Assembly (NCBI GenBank): GCA_004298675.1
Contig: SCRI01000063.1
Coordinates: forward strand, 18,540-82,539
Length of the DNA: 64,000 bases
From: a bacterium
GTDB lineage: Bacteria; Vulcanimicrobiota; Vulcanimicrobiia; Vulcanimicrobiales; SCRA01
Direction: 5' to 3'
A model generated the notes under the pieces. It made no database searches. It saw only the letters and a program-made list of their open reading frames with translations, and was not told where the DNA came from. Positions 55,215-63,092 of this stretch are shown in pieces. The stretch's first letter is position 1, and each line of letters begins with the position of its first letter. The position numbers and the translations under genes were made by a program.

Positions 55215-55275
55215 GGTCGAGCGATACGACGGCTGAAGGAAACGCACCTATGCATGCGAATACGGGGGTTTTTGT

Positions 55276-55352
55276 CGGGGCGTAGCTCAGCTTGGTAGAG
55301 CGCTGCGTTCGGGACGCAGAGGTCACAGGTTCAAATCCTGCCGCCCCGACCA
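55276..55352 (+). tRNA. tRNA-Pro (anticodon CGG), CCA encoded
   Basis: A full cloverleaf is visible: acceptor CGGGGCG / CGCCCCG, D-arm GCTCAGCTTGGTAGAGC, anticodon stem CTGCG/CGCAG with loop TTCGGGA (anticodon CGG at 55310-55312), T-arm CAGGTTCAAATCCTG, discriminator A and genomically encoded CCA. It reads CCG codons. Confidence 0.97.
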
Positions 55353-55391
55353 TTCACACTTTTCGGTTTCCCCGTCGCGAGCGATACAGGA

Positions 55392-55775
55392 TTGTCGGTA
55401 TTCTCCAAATTTAGCCCGGCTGCGAGCCGTGTTCTCCGGACCGCCGAACAGGAGTGCCGCAACCACAACCATTACTATCTCGGCGTCGAGCACTTGCTGC
55501 TTGGCCTGCTGCATGAGCCGGACGAGGAGATCGACCGCCGCTTGGCACAGCGAGGCCTCGACCGTGCCGAGATCACTGCGGCAACGCGGCGCGCCATGGG
55601 AACGGGGGAAGACCGCACGTGGGAGGGCATCCTCGTGACCCCTCGCCTCCGTGCGGTGGTCGCTCGCGCCGAGGGACTAGCCGGCGGCGAGGCCGTGGAG
55701 CCGATCCTGCTGATGCGGGCCTTGGAAGAGGAGTCCGGCGGCTTGGCGGTGCGGCTCCTGCAGGCGCGGCCGTAG
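55392..55775 (+). CDS. Stand-alone Clp N-terminal (R) domain protein
   Basis: A 127-aa protein consisting of one Clp-N double repeat: FSPAASRVLRTAEQECRNHN, HYYLGVEHLLLGLLHEPDEE in the first helix pair, and WEGILVTPRLRAVVARAE then VEPILLMRALEEESGG in the second. These match the substrate/adaptor-binding domain of ClpC/ClpA, yet no AAA+ module follows. It could be an adaptor or competitor for ClpC. The start TTG 55392 is inferred (AGG just upstream; no ATG/GTG in frame). It lies 39 nt after the tRNA. Confidence 0.82.
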   Translation: MSVFSKFSPAASRVLRTAEQECRNHNHYYLGVEHLLLGLLHEPDEEIDRRLAQRGLDRAEITAATRRAMGTGEDRTWEGILVTPRLRAVVARAEGLAGGEAVEPILLMRALEEESGGLAVRLLQARP

Positions 55776-55785
55776 AGGCGTACGA

Positions 55786-56409
55786 GTGCATCTTCTCACC
55801 GGCCTGACGCACTTTTTCATCGGCCTCGTCCACGCCGTGGGTCTGCCCGGTGTCTACCTCGCCATGTTCTTGGGCAACAGCGGGATCCCGATCGGGTCCG
55901 AGATCATCATGCCGGCCGGCGGCGCGCTGCTGGCCACCGGTCATCGTTTTGGAGCGCTGACGGTCGGGATCGTGGGCTCGCTCGGGGAGCTCTCCGGAGC
56001 GCTCTTCCTCTATGGCGTGGGCTATCTCGGCGGTCGCCCCTTCGTGGTGCGCTACGGCCGCTATCTGCTCATCAAGGACGAAGAGCTCGCGCAGGCCGAT
56101 GCCTGGTTCCAGCGTTACGGCAATCTGACGGTTTTCGTTTGCCGGCTGCTGCCGGTGGTTCGCGCCATCGCGGCGCTGCCCGCCGGCATCACGCGCATGT
56201 CGCTGCACCTCTTCGTCATCTACACGCTCAGCGGATCGTTGATTTGGTGCATTGCCTGGGCATATGTCGGGGCCGCGCTGGGGAGCCACTGGGATGCCAT
56301 CGGGCCGCTGGCGCATCGCTTCTCGGGCGCGATCGTGGCGGGACTGATCGCGCTCATCGTGCTCTTCGTGTGGATGCATCTGCCCTCGCGACGCCGCTCC
56401 CGCTCGTAG
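55786..56409 (+). CDS. DedA-family membrane protein
   Basis: A 207-aa member of the DedA/SNARE-associated family, some of which flip undecaprenyl phosphate or phospholipids. Family blocks: LGNSGIPIGSEIIMPAGGAL, the amphipathic GRYLLIKDEELAQADAWFQR, FVCRLLPVVRAIAALPAGIT (essential Arg residues) and a C-terminal helix. GTG 55786 is the start, 10 nt after the Clp-N gene, so the two may be co-transcribed. Confidence 0.92.
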   Translation: MHLLTGLTHFFIGLVHAVGLPGVYLAMFLGNSGIPIGSEIIMPAGGALLATGHRFGALTVGIVGSLGELSGALFLYGVGYLGGRPFVVRYGRYLLIKDEELAQADAWFQRYGNLTVFVCRLLPVVRAIAALPAGITRMSLHLFVIYTLSGSLIWCIAWAYVGAALGSHWDAIGPLAHRFSGAIVAGLIALIVLFVWMHLPSRRRSRS

Positions 56410-56425
56410 CGAGCGCCGCTCGCGG

Positions 56426-57571
56426 CTACGAAGCGAGGCCGCGTGCGCCTGCGTGGGCGAAGATGCGGTCGTAGAGCGTCAGTGCGTGCTCGACGGCTCC
56501 GCTGTCCCCGGTGCGTTGCACGACGTCGACGAGCATGGAGAAACCACGCCGCGCCAGTTCCGGCTCCCAATTCGAGCGCGAGAGCCACCAGAACGCGCAG
56601 GAGGAGATGGCGCGGTCGAATTCGGCTTGAAGCCCCGGATGGGCCGCCGTCGTCTCGGCTGCCAGATGCACGAGCTCCCAGCCGGCGCGGTGAAGTGCGC
56701 CGCCGTCGTCCCAGAGCGGGTAGGGGATGCCGGCGCGGACGTCATCGGGGAGCACGCTCCACGAGGTGGCCGGTATCTCGCCCGGCAGGGAGGGAAAGCC
56801 TTCGACGATATCGCCCACGGAGGACATCGCGGCGTGTCCGGCGCTCTTGCACCAGCCGGCGAATCCCGTCACGAACGAGATGTAGTCGCGACGGTGGTGA
56901 CCGAACGTTTCGGCATCCATCGCAAGCAGCAGGTAGCCCGGATGGCCGCCGAGGCGGCTCTCCAAATCCTCGGTCATCGCCTGCGCCGTGCACGCTCCGT
57001 CGAGGGTACCGAATGCCACGGCGTTGCTCCAGCGGTTCGATCGGAGCACGATCCGCAAGCCCCCCTCGACCATGGTCGTGTGGCCGGCCGGCGGCTCGCC
57101 GTCGCGCAGCGCGACTGCCACGTCGTCGGTGATGGTCCAGCGGTAGCCCAACCGGTGCAGAACGGGCGCCAACGCCGGCGACCAGGCCAGCTCCGGTGGA
57201 AAAACGCCGCGGGGTTGATAGGCGCGCCCGAAGACCGTGCGGTTGCGCTCTTGGTTCAGGCGCAGTTGGCGTGCCGCGACGCCCGGCGGGAGCAGCGGGA
57301 GGATCGGGTGGTAGGCGGCGGTCTCCACGAATTCGACGTGTCCGGCCCGTGCGGCGGCCGAGAGATGGGTCAAAACGTCGTCGTGTCCGCGGGCCACGAG
57401 CTGATCGACCAGCGACCAGCAGAGGTCGACCGAGCAGCGGACCGGGTGCTCCTCCAGCGCACGCGAGAGCGGGCGGTAGCACTCGTCGACGATGCGGTCG
57501 AGCACCTCGGGATACTGCCACGGAGGCTGATACCAGTGGAGAAGAACGCCTAACCGCTTCACCTTGAGCAC
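56426..57571 (-). CDS. GH57-family glycoside hydrolase
   Basis: A 381-aa (beta/alpha)7-barrel enzyme. GH57 signatures are visible: the opening LGVLLHWYQPPWQ, the nucleophile region GVFPPELAWSP (Glu) and the acid/base region LLAMDAETFGHHRRDY (Asp). GH57 members act on alpha-glucans such as starch or glycogen as amylases, amylopullulanases or branching enzymes; the length is short for a branching enzyme. No signal peptide, so cytoplasmic. GTG 57571 start. Divergent from uvrC (76 nt). Confidence 0.88.
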   Translation of the reverse strand: MLKVKRLGVLLHWYQPPWQYPEVLDRIVDECYRPLSRALEEHPVRCSVDLCWSLVDQLVARGHDDVLTHLSAAARAGHVEFVETAAYHPILPLLPPGVAARQLRLNQERNRTVFGRAYQPRGVFPPELAWSPALAPVLHRLGYRWTITDDVAVALRDGEPPAGHTTMVEGGLRIVLRSNRWSNAVAFGTLDGACTAQAMTEDLESRLGGHPGYLLLAMDAETFGHHRRDYISFVTGFAGWCKSAGHAAMSSVGDIVEGFPSLPGEIPATSWSVLPDDVRAGIPYPLWDDGGALHRAGWELVHLAAETTAAHPGLQAEFDRAISSCAFWWLSRSNWEPELARRGFSMLVDVVQRTGDSGAVEHALTLYDRIFAHAGARGLAS

Positions 57572-57647
57572 ACCATCTTAACGTATTCCATCGGCCGGAC
57601 GTAACCCCGCCTGCACGCGGGCTGGGCCGGGCGTGTAAAATGAACTC

Positions 57648-59636
57648 GTGATCCTCGACCGCCCGCCGCTGGAGCAGACGCTCACGCAGCTTCCCGACGC
57701 ACCGGGCGTCTACCTGATGGAAGACGCCGCGGGGCATATCCTGTACATCGGCAAGGCCGTCTCGCTGCGCAGCCGCGTCCGTTCCTACTTTCAGGAGTCG
57801 AGTGCCCACCATCCGCGCACGCAGGCGATGGTGGAGCGGGTGGTTCACGCACGTTGGATCGTGGTGCACAACGAGGTCGAGGCACTGATTCTCGAAGCCA
57901 ACCTCATCAAGCGCCACCAGCCGCCGTTCAACGTGCGGCTGCGCGACGACAAACGTTACCCCTATCTCAAGCTCACCAACGAGCCCTTTCCGCGGCTGGT
58001 CTTCACGCGCCAGGTACGCAACGACGGAGCGCGCTATTTCGGTCCGTACACGGATGCCCACGGCCTGCGCGAGCTGATCGACCTGGCGCGGGTGGTCTTT
58101 CCCATGCGCACCTGCCGCGAGCCCATCGACGGCCGGCGCAAACGCCCGTGCTTGCAGTACTACATCAAGCGCTGTATGGCGCCGTGCGTGGGCTACCAGA
58201 GCGAGGACGAGTACGACGCGCTGGTGGATGAGGTCGTGCTCTTCCTCGAAGGCAAGCACGAACTGCTGCTCGAGCGCCTGCGCGCGGCGATGGATGCCGC
58301 AGCCGAGGCGCTGCAATACGAGCGCGCCGCCCATTTACGCGATCGCTTGATCTCGATCCGGCGGCTGACCGAGAAGCAGATGGTGGTCTGGCAGACGCGC
58401 GTCGACATGGATTTGATCGCGCATGCGCAGGCGCAGGGGCAGACGTGCTTCCAGGTCTTCATGGTACGCAGCGGCAAGCTGATCGGCCAGGAGCACTTCA
58501 TCGTGGAGGGCGACGGCGACGCCGAGTCCGTCGAGGCCCTCTACAGCACGTTCCTGGAACAGTTCTACACCGCGCGAACTCCGCTAGCCGAGACGCCGGC
58601 ATCGGCCTACCTTCCCAAGGGGTCGACCAGCGCTCTCGACAACCAAGCGCCCGTGCCGGCGCCCGAACGCTCGCGCAAGCGCCGCAGCGACGCCGCCGCG
58701 GCGATTCCCAAGGAGATCCTCGTCCAGGCGCTGCCGGAGGACGGTGGCGTGATCGAGCGCTGGCTCTCGCAGAGCAAGGGGCAGCGGGTGCGCATCCTGC
58801 ATCCGCAGCGCGGTGCGCGCGCGGAGTATCTACGCATGGTGGCGCAGAACGCCGAGCAGAACCTGCACGCCTTCCTGGCGCACCAAGAGGTGCAGGAGAC
58901 GGCCTCCGCGCGTTCGCTCAACGAGTTGGCAGCGGCATTGGATCTGCCGGAGGCGCCGCGGCGCATCGAGTGCTACGATATCTCGAACGTCCAGGGCACC
59001 AACGCGGTGGCGTCGATGGTGGTCTTCAGCGACGGACGGGCGAAGAAGAGCGAGTACCGCAAGTTTGCGATGCGCTACGACCGCGGGCCCAATGACTTCG
59101 CGATGATGCAGGAGGCGTTGCGCCGCCGGCTGCGCTATCTGCGGCCGGAGAGCGTGGGGCAAGGCGGGGGCGTGGCGCGCGAGTTAGCCAAGCGCGATCG
59201 TTTCTCCAAACGTCCCGATCTGCTGCTGATCGACGGCGGCAAGGGACAGCTTGGAGCGGTGGTCGAGGTGCTCGAGGAACTCGATCTCTTCAGCATACCG
59301 GTTGCCGGTCTCGCCAAAGAACACGAGTGGCTGTACGTCCCCGGCCAGAGCGAACCGATCGTGCTCCCGCCGGGTTCCCCGGCGCTGCACCTGGTAATGC
59401 GTGTGCGCGACGAGGCACACCGTTTTGCGATCACGTTCCATCGGCAGCGCCGCGGCAAAGCGATGACGGCCAGCGTCTTGGACACGGTGGAGGGGGTAGG
59501 AGCCGTCCGCAAGCGCCGCCTCTTCAAGCAGTTCGGCTCGATCACGGGTATCAAGAGAGCGGCGCTCGACGAGATTGCCGCCGTCAAGGGCTTCACCCCG
59601 CAGTTGGCCGCCCGCATCAAGGAGGCGCTTGGATGA
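57648..59636 (+). CDS. uvrC: Excinuclease ABC subunit C
   Basis: A 662-aa nucleotide-excision-repair nuclease. N-terminal GIY-YIG domain: PGVYLMEDAAGHILYIGKA with SLRSRVRSYF; a central UVR motif (about residues 205-240) for UvrB; a C-terminal RNase H-like domain (IECYDISNVQGTNAVASMVV, LLLIDGGKGQLGA) and helix-hairpin-helix repeats. Between about residues 305 and 365 lies a Pro/Lys/Arg-rich linker (PVPAPERSRKRRSDAAAA) that is not usual. GTG 57648 start. Confidence 0.96.
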   Translation: MILDRPPLEQTLTQLPDAPGVYLMEDAAGHILYIGKAVSLRSRVRSYFQESSAHHPRTQAMVERVVHARWIVVHNEVEALILEANLIKRHQPPFNVRLRDDKRYPYLKLTNEPFPRLVFTRQVRNDGARYFGPYTDAHGLRELIDLARVVFPMRTCREPIDGRRKRPCLQYYIKRCMAPCVGYQSEDEYDALVDEVVLFLEGKHELLLERLRAAMDAAAEALQYERAAHLRDRLISIRRLTEKQMVVWQTRVDMDLIAHAQAQGQTCFQVFMVRSGKLIGQEHFIVEGDGDAESVEALYSTFLEQFYTARTPLAETPASAYLPKGSTSALDNQAPVPAPERSRKRRSDAAAAIPKEILVQALPEDGGVIERWLSQSKGQRVRILHPQRGARAEYLRMVAQNAEQNLHAFLAHQEVQETASARSLNELAAALDLPEAPRRIECYDISNVQGTNAVASMVVFSDGRAKKSEYRKFAMRYDRGPNDFAMMQEALRRRLRYLRPESVGQGGGVARELAKRDRFSKRPDLLLIDGGKGQLGAVVEVLEELDLFSIPVAGLAKEHEWLYVPGQSEPIVLPPGSPALHLVMRVRDEAHRFAITFHRQRRGKAMTASVLDTVEGVGAVRKRRLFKQFGSITGIKRAALDEIAAVKGFTPQLAARIKEALG

Positions 59637-59983
59637 ACCTGCTGCTTCGATTACTGCTCAACGCGGTCGCGCTGTTGGTCGTGGCGAGGGTCGTGCCGGG
59701 GGTCCACCTCGACGGCCCCCTTGCCGCCTTGCTGGCGGCGTTGGTGTTGGGAGTGGTCAATGCGATCATCCGTCCGGTCTTGATCGTGCTCAGTTGCCCG
59801 CTCGAGGTCCTCACGTTGGGCTTGTTCACGCTCGTGATCAACGCGGCGCTCTTCCTGTTTGCCGGCCGCCTCGTTCCCGGTTTCACGGTGGCGGGCTTCT
59901 GGGCGGCGTTCTGGGGCGCGATCGTGATGGCGGCCGTCTCGTTCTTCTTGGCGCTGATCTTCCCGACGCGCGCAACCGATTGA
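59633..59983 (+). CDS. Phage-holin-4-superfamily (YvlD-type) membrane protein
   Basis: A 116-aa, four-helix membrane protein (LLRLLLNAVALLVVARVVPG, LAALVLGVVNAIIRPVLIVL, LEVLTLGLFTLVINAALFLF, FWGAIVMAAVSFFLALIF). This is the mycobacteria-type four-TM holin-like family that is widespread as a chromosomal gene of unknown role; there is no phage context. Start ATG 59633 overlaps the uvrC stop (ATGA). Confidence 0.9.
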   Translation: MNLLLRLLLNAVALLVVARVVPGVHLDGPLAALLAALVLGVVNAIIRPVLIVLSCPLEVLTLGLFTLVINAALFLFAGRLVPGFTVAGFWAAFWGAIVMAAVSFFLALIFPTRATD

Positions 59984-60009
59984 CTTCCTCGGGTGGTTTC
60001 GGCTAGTGT
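59980..60009 (+). promoter_or_regulatory. Sigma70-type promoter for ssrA
   Basis: TTGACT (59980-59985) and TAGTGT (60004-60009) are separated by 18 nt. The predicted start would be about 20 nt ahead of the mature tmRNA 5' end, which fits RNase P processing of a short leader. The -35 box overlaps the holin-like stop codon. Confidence 0.6.
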
Positions 60010-60036
60010 AAGGTGGCGTATCTCGGAGTTCAACGC

Positions 60037-60392
60037 GGGGGTGAATCAGCTTCGACGTTGGGGTTCGGCGATATGGTAGCAGGCCGAGTTGCGAGCTCTC
60101 GTAAAACGATCGCAAGGCAACAAACGCCAACAACGAATACGCTCTGGCTGCCTAATCTAGGCTAGTCACGGCCCCGGAGATGTCGCCGACGCAGGCTCCG
60201 GAAGCCGTCAATACGTTCGGCTGGCATGCGGGATGGCGTCCCCGACTGCGTGCGAGATCATGTGGGGCTGCTGCACCGGGTGAGCCCCGTCTCGAGGCGT
60301 ACCGGTGAGTAAGGAAAATTCGAGGCTGAGCCTGGAGAAGCCGATCGTGCGGTTCCAGCGGACCCGGGTGGCAGTGCCCGGCACCTCCACCA
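60037..60392 (+). ncRNA. ssrA: Transfer-messenger RNA (tmRNA, SsrA)
   Basis: A 356-nt one-piece tmRNA. The 5' acceptor GGGGGTG pairs with the 3' CACCTCC, followed by A and encoded CCA; the D-like segment AATCAGCTTCGACG is typical. The tag frame runs from GCA 60117 to TAA 60155 and encodes ATNANNEYALAA, with the ALAA degron recognised by ClpXP-type proteases. With SmpB it rescues stalled ribosomes. The T-arm is odd: stem CCGGG/CCCGG encloses TGGCAGTG instead of a TTCGAAT-type 7-nt loop. A promoter and terminator flank the gene. Confidence 0.93.
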
Positions 60393-60401
60393 CTTCAGCG
60401 C

Positions 60402-60438
60402 AAAGGCCCGGCGATGTGATGCCGGGCCTTTGTGCTTT
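60402..60438 (+). terminator. Intrinsic terminator of ssrA
   Basis: Arms AAAGGCCCGGC (60402-60412) and GCCGGGCCTTT (60421-60431) form a perfect 11-bp stem with an 8-nt loop, followed by GTGCTTT. It starts 9 nt after the tmRNA CCA end. Confidence 0.88.
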
Positions 60439-60511
60439 CCTCGCATGCGCGCGGCGCGCGACCGATAACTCGTCACAAGGGCGGCGGCGGCGCAAGTAGC
60501 GCGAAGGCCAC

Positions 60512-61045
60512 GTGTCCTGGAAAGGCGAACGTTTCTCACCCGTGAGAGTAGCGCGACTTCTCGTCGGGATCGCCCTGGTCGTCATCGTAGCCGTCGTCGT
60601 TCACCGGTGGCTCTTCTCGAGTCCGGCGGTTTCGGGGAGCCAGATCACCGTCTATTACGTGCGCGCCAGCGACGAGGGCGTCGTCCCATGGCCGGTGTCG
60701 CTAGGCCCGGCGCGCGATCTCAAGAGCATTGCTTTCTATGCCGCCACGCAGTGCGTGGCGGGTCCGCCGTCGACGATCGGCGACGCCGTTCGTTTTCCGC
60801 AGGGAACTCGAGTGCTCTCCGTTACCGTTGCCCGTGGGTTGGCTACCGTCGATCTCTCGAAGGACGTCGAGCGCTTGGCCGGCGGCAGTCTCCAGGAGAG
60901 CGCGGAGTTCAAGGCCCTCACCTGGACGATGACGGCGCTGCCCCAGATCAGCTCTCTGCAAGTTTTGGTCGGGGGCCGGCGCCTGCCCACGCTTCCTGGA
61001 GGTCACCTTGAGATCGACGAACCGTTGTCTCGCTCGAGCTGGTAG
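60512..61045 (+). CDS. Membrane-anchored GerMN-domain protein
   Basis: A 177-aa protein. A single N-terminal transmembrane anchor (VARLLVGIALVVIVAVVVHRWLF region) is followed by a GerMN domain at about residues 45-165, seen in ITVYYVRASDEGVVPW, LKSIAFYAATQCVAGPP and GLATVDLSKDV. GerMN occurs in sporulation protein GerM and in lipoproteins such as LpqB. Here it overlaps an amidase gene by 38 nt, suggesting peptidoglycan remodelling rather than sporulation. GTG 60512 start with GAAGG upstream. Confidence 0.85.
   Translation: MSWKGERFSPVRVARLLVGIALVVIVAVVVHRWLFSSPAVSGSQITVYYVRASDEGVVPWPVSLGPARDLKSIAFYAATQCVAGPPSTIGDAVRFPQGTRVLSVTVARGLATVDLSKDVERLAGGSLQESAEFKALTWTMTALPQISSLQVLVGGRRLPTLPGGHLEIDEPLSRSSW
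60998..61002 (+). promoter_or_regulatory. Shine-Dalgarno deciding the TTG start of the amidase gene
   Basis: GGAGG lies 5 nt before TTG 61008, inside the GerMN coding region. It supports the unusual TTG start and a 38-nt gene overlap, because a signal peptide begins exactly there. Confidence 0.65.
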
Positions 61046-63092
61046 CGCTCTTACCGCGCTCCTGATTCTCTTGCTGGCATTCGCGGCGCCGGGGGCCGCG
61101 AACGCGCAGAGCGGTGCGGTCGTCGTCTCCGTCCAGAACGCCCACTTTCAACTTGCCCGCATCGACAACGTCAACGGCTCGCTAGCGGTGGCCGTGCGCG
61201 ATCCCGGGTTCGACAACTTGTTGCGCAGTGTGGGCGCCGCGATGCAGTGGCATCCCGGCGAAGCCTACATCGTGGTGACGGCTCCCGACCGGCGCGTCAT
61301 CACCTTGACGCTGGGTGACACCCACATCAACGCCGGCGGCGTGCTGCAAGGCTTGCCGTTCGCGCCGTACACGGATGGCGGAGAGGCCTTCGTTCCGTTC
61401 GACGCCGTGGTGCGGGCGCTCTACCTCGCGCCTACGCGTACGGCTGGGAACGAGATTGCGCTGCGTCCGCTGCTTTCGGGGCTCGACATCGTGCGCGACG
61501 GTCAGCGCACGCTCGCGATCCTTCATGGCGGTTCGACGTTGCGCTTCCGTCGCATCCTGGATCGCCCCGACCGGTTTGAAATCGCGCTGCCCGGCTTCGC
61601 CTCGCAGCTCGATCCCGTGCAGCGCGTCGACGCCCCGGGGCTCCAGAGCCTGCGCATCAGCGAGCGGCATACCGCGTGGGAGACGGCGACGGTCGTCACG
61701 TTCTACGCCGGGCGAGACTCCACGCATGCCATTCTTCCCGGCGCCTCGACCTCGGAACTGGTGATCGCCTTCGGCCCAGGCGGTACGCGCCTCTCGGGGC
61801 CGCTGCCTGCGCCGTCGACGCCGCGCATCCCGTTGCATCCGGTGGTGGCGAACGCGATGCCTCCCGCGGGTGCCGCGGCGGGTACGCCGCTGCCCGTGCC
61901 CGAGCCCGTCGACAGCTCCTCCGCGGTTCCGGCGCCGGCGCCCTCGCCGTCGGCGCAGGTCACGCCGCTGCTGCCCGCGACTCCGCAGCCTCCCGCGCAC
62001 GTGACGGGCTATCAGATTCAGCCGGTCGACGACGGTATCCGTCTCACGTTGAAGGTGAGCGGTGCGGCCGTCTACGAGTGGCACCAGCTGCGCGACAATC
62101 GTTTCTACGTCGACGTGCACAACGCGCTGCTCGATCTCACCCCCGAAGATAAGGGACTCGATCCGAACATCGTCGCGGTGCGCGCGGTGCGGCTGCATCA
62201 ATTTCAGAAGACCCCGGAGCCGATCGTGCGCGTCGCATTGGATCTTGGCGCCGACGACCGCGTCACGGTGACGCCCGGAGCGGGTTTGCTCGTGCTCTTC
62301 GCCCCCGGCGCGCCGGCGCTTGGCGCACGCGTCGGCTCCGGCCGCGTGGGCCCCACGTTTGCCGATGACGCCACCGCCGATGGAGCCCTGGCCGAGAGCG
62401 GAATCGCCGCGCCCGCCGCCGGGGCGGCCACTCAGGCGCAGCCGCTAGCCTCCGGCACCAATCCCAAGCTGATCGTACTGGACCCGGGTCACGGCGGCTC
62501 GGATCCCGGCGCGCAGAATCCCGGCGCGGGGCTGATCGAGAAGAACCTCACGCTCGATATCGCCAAGCGCGTGCGCACGATCCTGGAAGGTGAAGGCTGG
62601 CAGGTCGTGATGACGCGCGATACCGACCGCGACGTGGGCTATGCCTTCGATTCCGACAAGGTCGAGTTACAGGCGCGCGCCGACGTGGCGAACGCGCGCG
62701 GCGCGCGGATGTTCGTGAGCATTCACATCAACAGTTACACGTCGCCCGCGCTGAACGGCACGACGGTGTACTATTACAAACCGCAAGATCTCACGCTGGC
62801 CAACAGCGTCGAGCGCGCGCTCTCCGGGTTGCCGACCAAGGACGACGGCGTTCGCAAGGCCAACTTCTACGTGTTGCACCACACGACGATGCCCGCGATC
62901 CTGGTGGAGACCGCCTTCCTCTCGAATCCCAACGACGCGCGCGCATTGCAGTCGCCTGAGTTTCTCCAGAGCGTCGCCCGCGACATCAGCAAAGGCATCG
63001 ACGGTTACGCGGGGGCCGGTACGGACAACTCCGCCGCTTCGAGTTCCGCCGGCGACGTCGGGGATACGCAAAGGAACGGCAGCGTGCAGTGA
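61008..63092 (+). CDS. N-acetylmuramoyl-L-alanine amidase with CuAO-N-like and AMIN-type domains
   Basis: A 694-aa secreted peptidoglycan amidase. After a signal peptide (LLILLLAFAAPGAANA) comes a copper-amine-oxidase-N-like region (about residues 50-150, with AFVPFDAVVRALY). Two AMIN-like beta domains follow, about 155-260 and 325-430, split by a Pro/Ala-rich linker. The Amidase_3 domain lies at about 485-670: VLDPGHGGSDPGAQNPGAGL (first Zn His), EKNLTLDIAKRVR, FVSIHINSY (second His) and ILVETAFLSNPNDARAL (catalytic Glu). It cuts the MurNAc-L-Ala bond during daughter-cell separation or wall turnover. The gene overlaps murI by 4 nt. Confidence 0.93.
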   Translation: MRSTNRCLARAGSALTALLILLLAFAAPGAANAQSGAVVVSVQNAHFQLARIDNVNGSLAVAVRDPGFDNLLRSVGAAMQWHPGEAYIVVTAPDRRVITLTLGDTHINAGGVLQGLPFAPYTDGGEAFVPFDAVVRALYLAPTRTAGNEIALRPLLSGLDIVRDGQRTLAILHGGSTLRFRRILDRPDRFEIALPGFASQLDPVQRVDAPGLQSLRISERHTAWETATVVTFYAGRDSTHAILPGASTSELVIAFGPGGTRLSGPLPAPSTPRIPLHPVVANAMPPAGAAAGTPLPVPEPVDSSSAVPAPAPSPSAQVTPLLPATPQPPAHVTGYQIQPVDDGIRLTLKVSGAAVYEWHQLRDNRFYVDVHNALLDLTPEDKGLDPNIVAVRAVRLHQFQKTPEPIVRVALDLGADDRVTVTPGAGLLVLFAPGAPALGARVGSGRVGPTFADDATADGALAESGIAAPAAGAATQAQPLASGTNPKLIVLDPGHGGSDPGAQNPGAGLIEKNLTLDIAKRVRTILEGEGWQVVMTRDTDRDVGYAFDSDKVELQARADVANARGARMFVSIHINSYTSPALNGTTVYYYKPQDLTLANSVERALSGLPTKDDGVRKANFYVLHHTTMPAILVETAFLSNPNDARALQSPEFLQSVARDISKGIDGYAGAGTDNSAASSSAGDVGDTQRNGSVQ

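Noticed and set aside
59633-59983. Prophage signal from a phage-holin-4-type gene
   Set aside because: The family is common on chromosomes; no lysin, structural, integrase or regulatory phage genes surround it.
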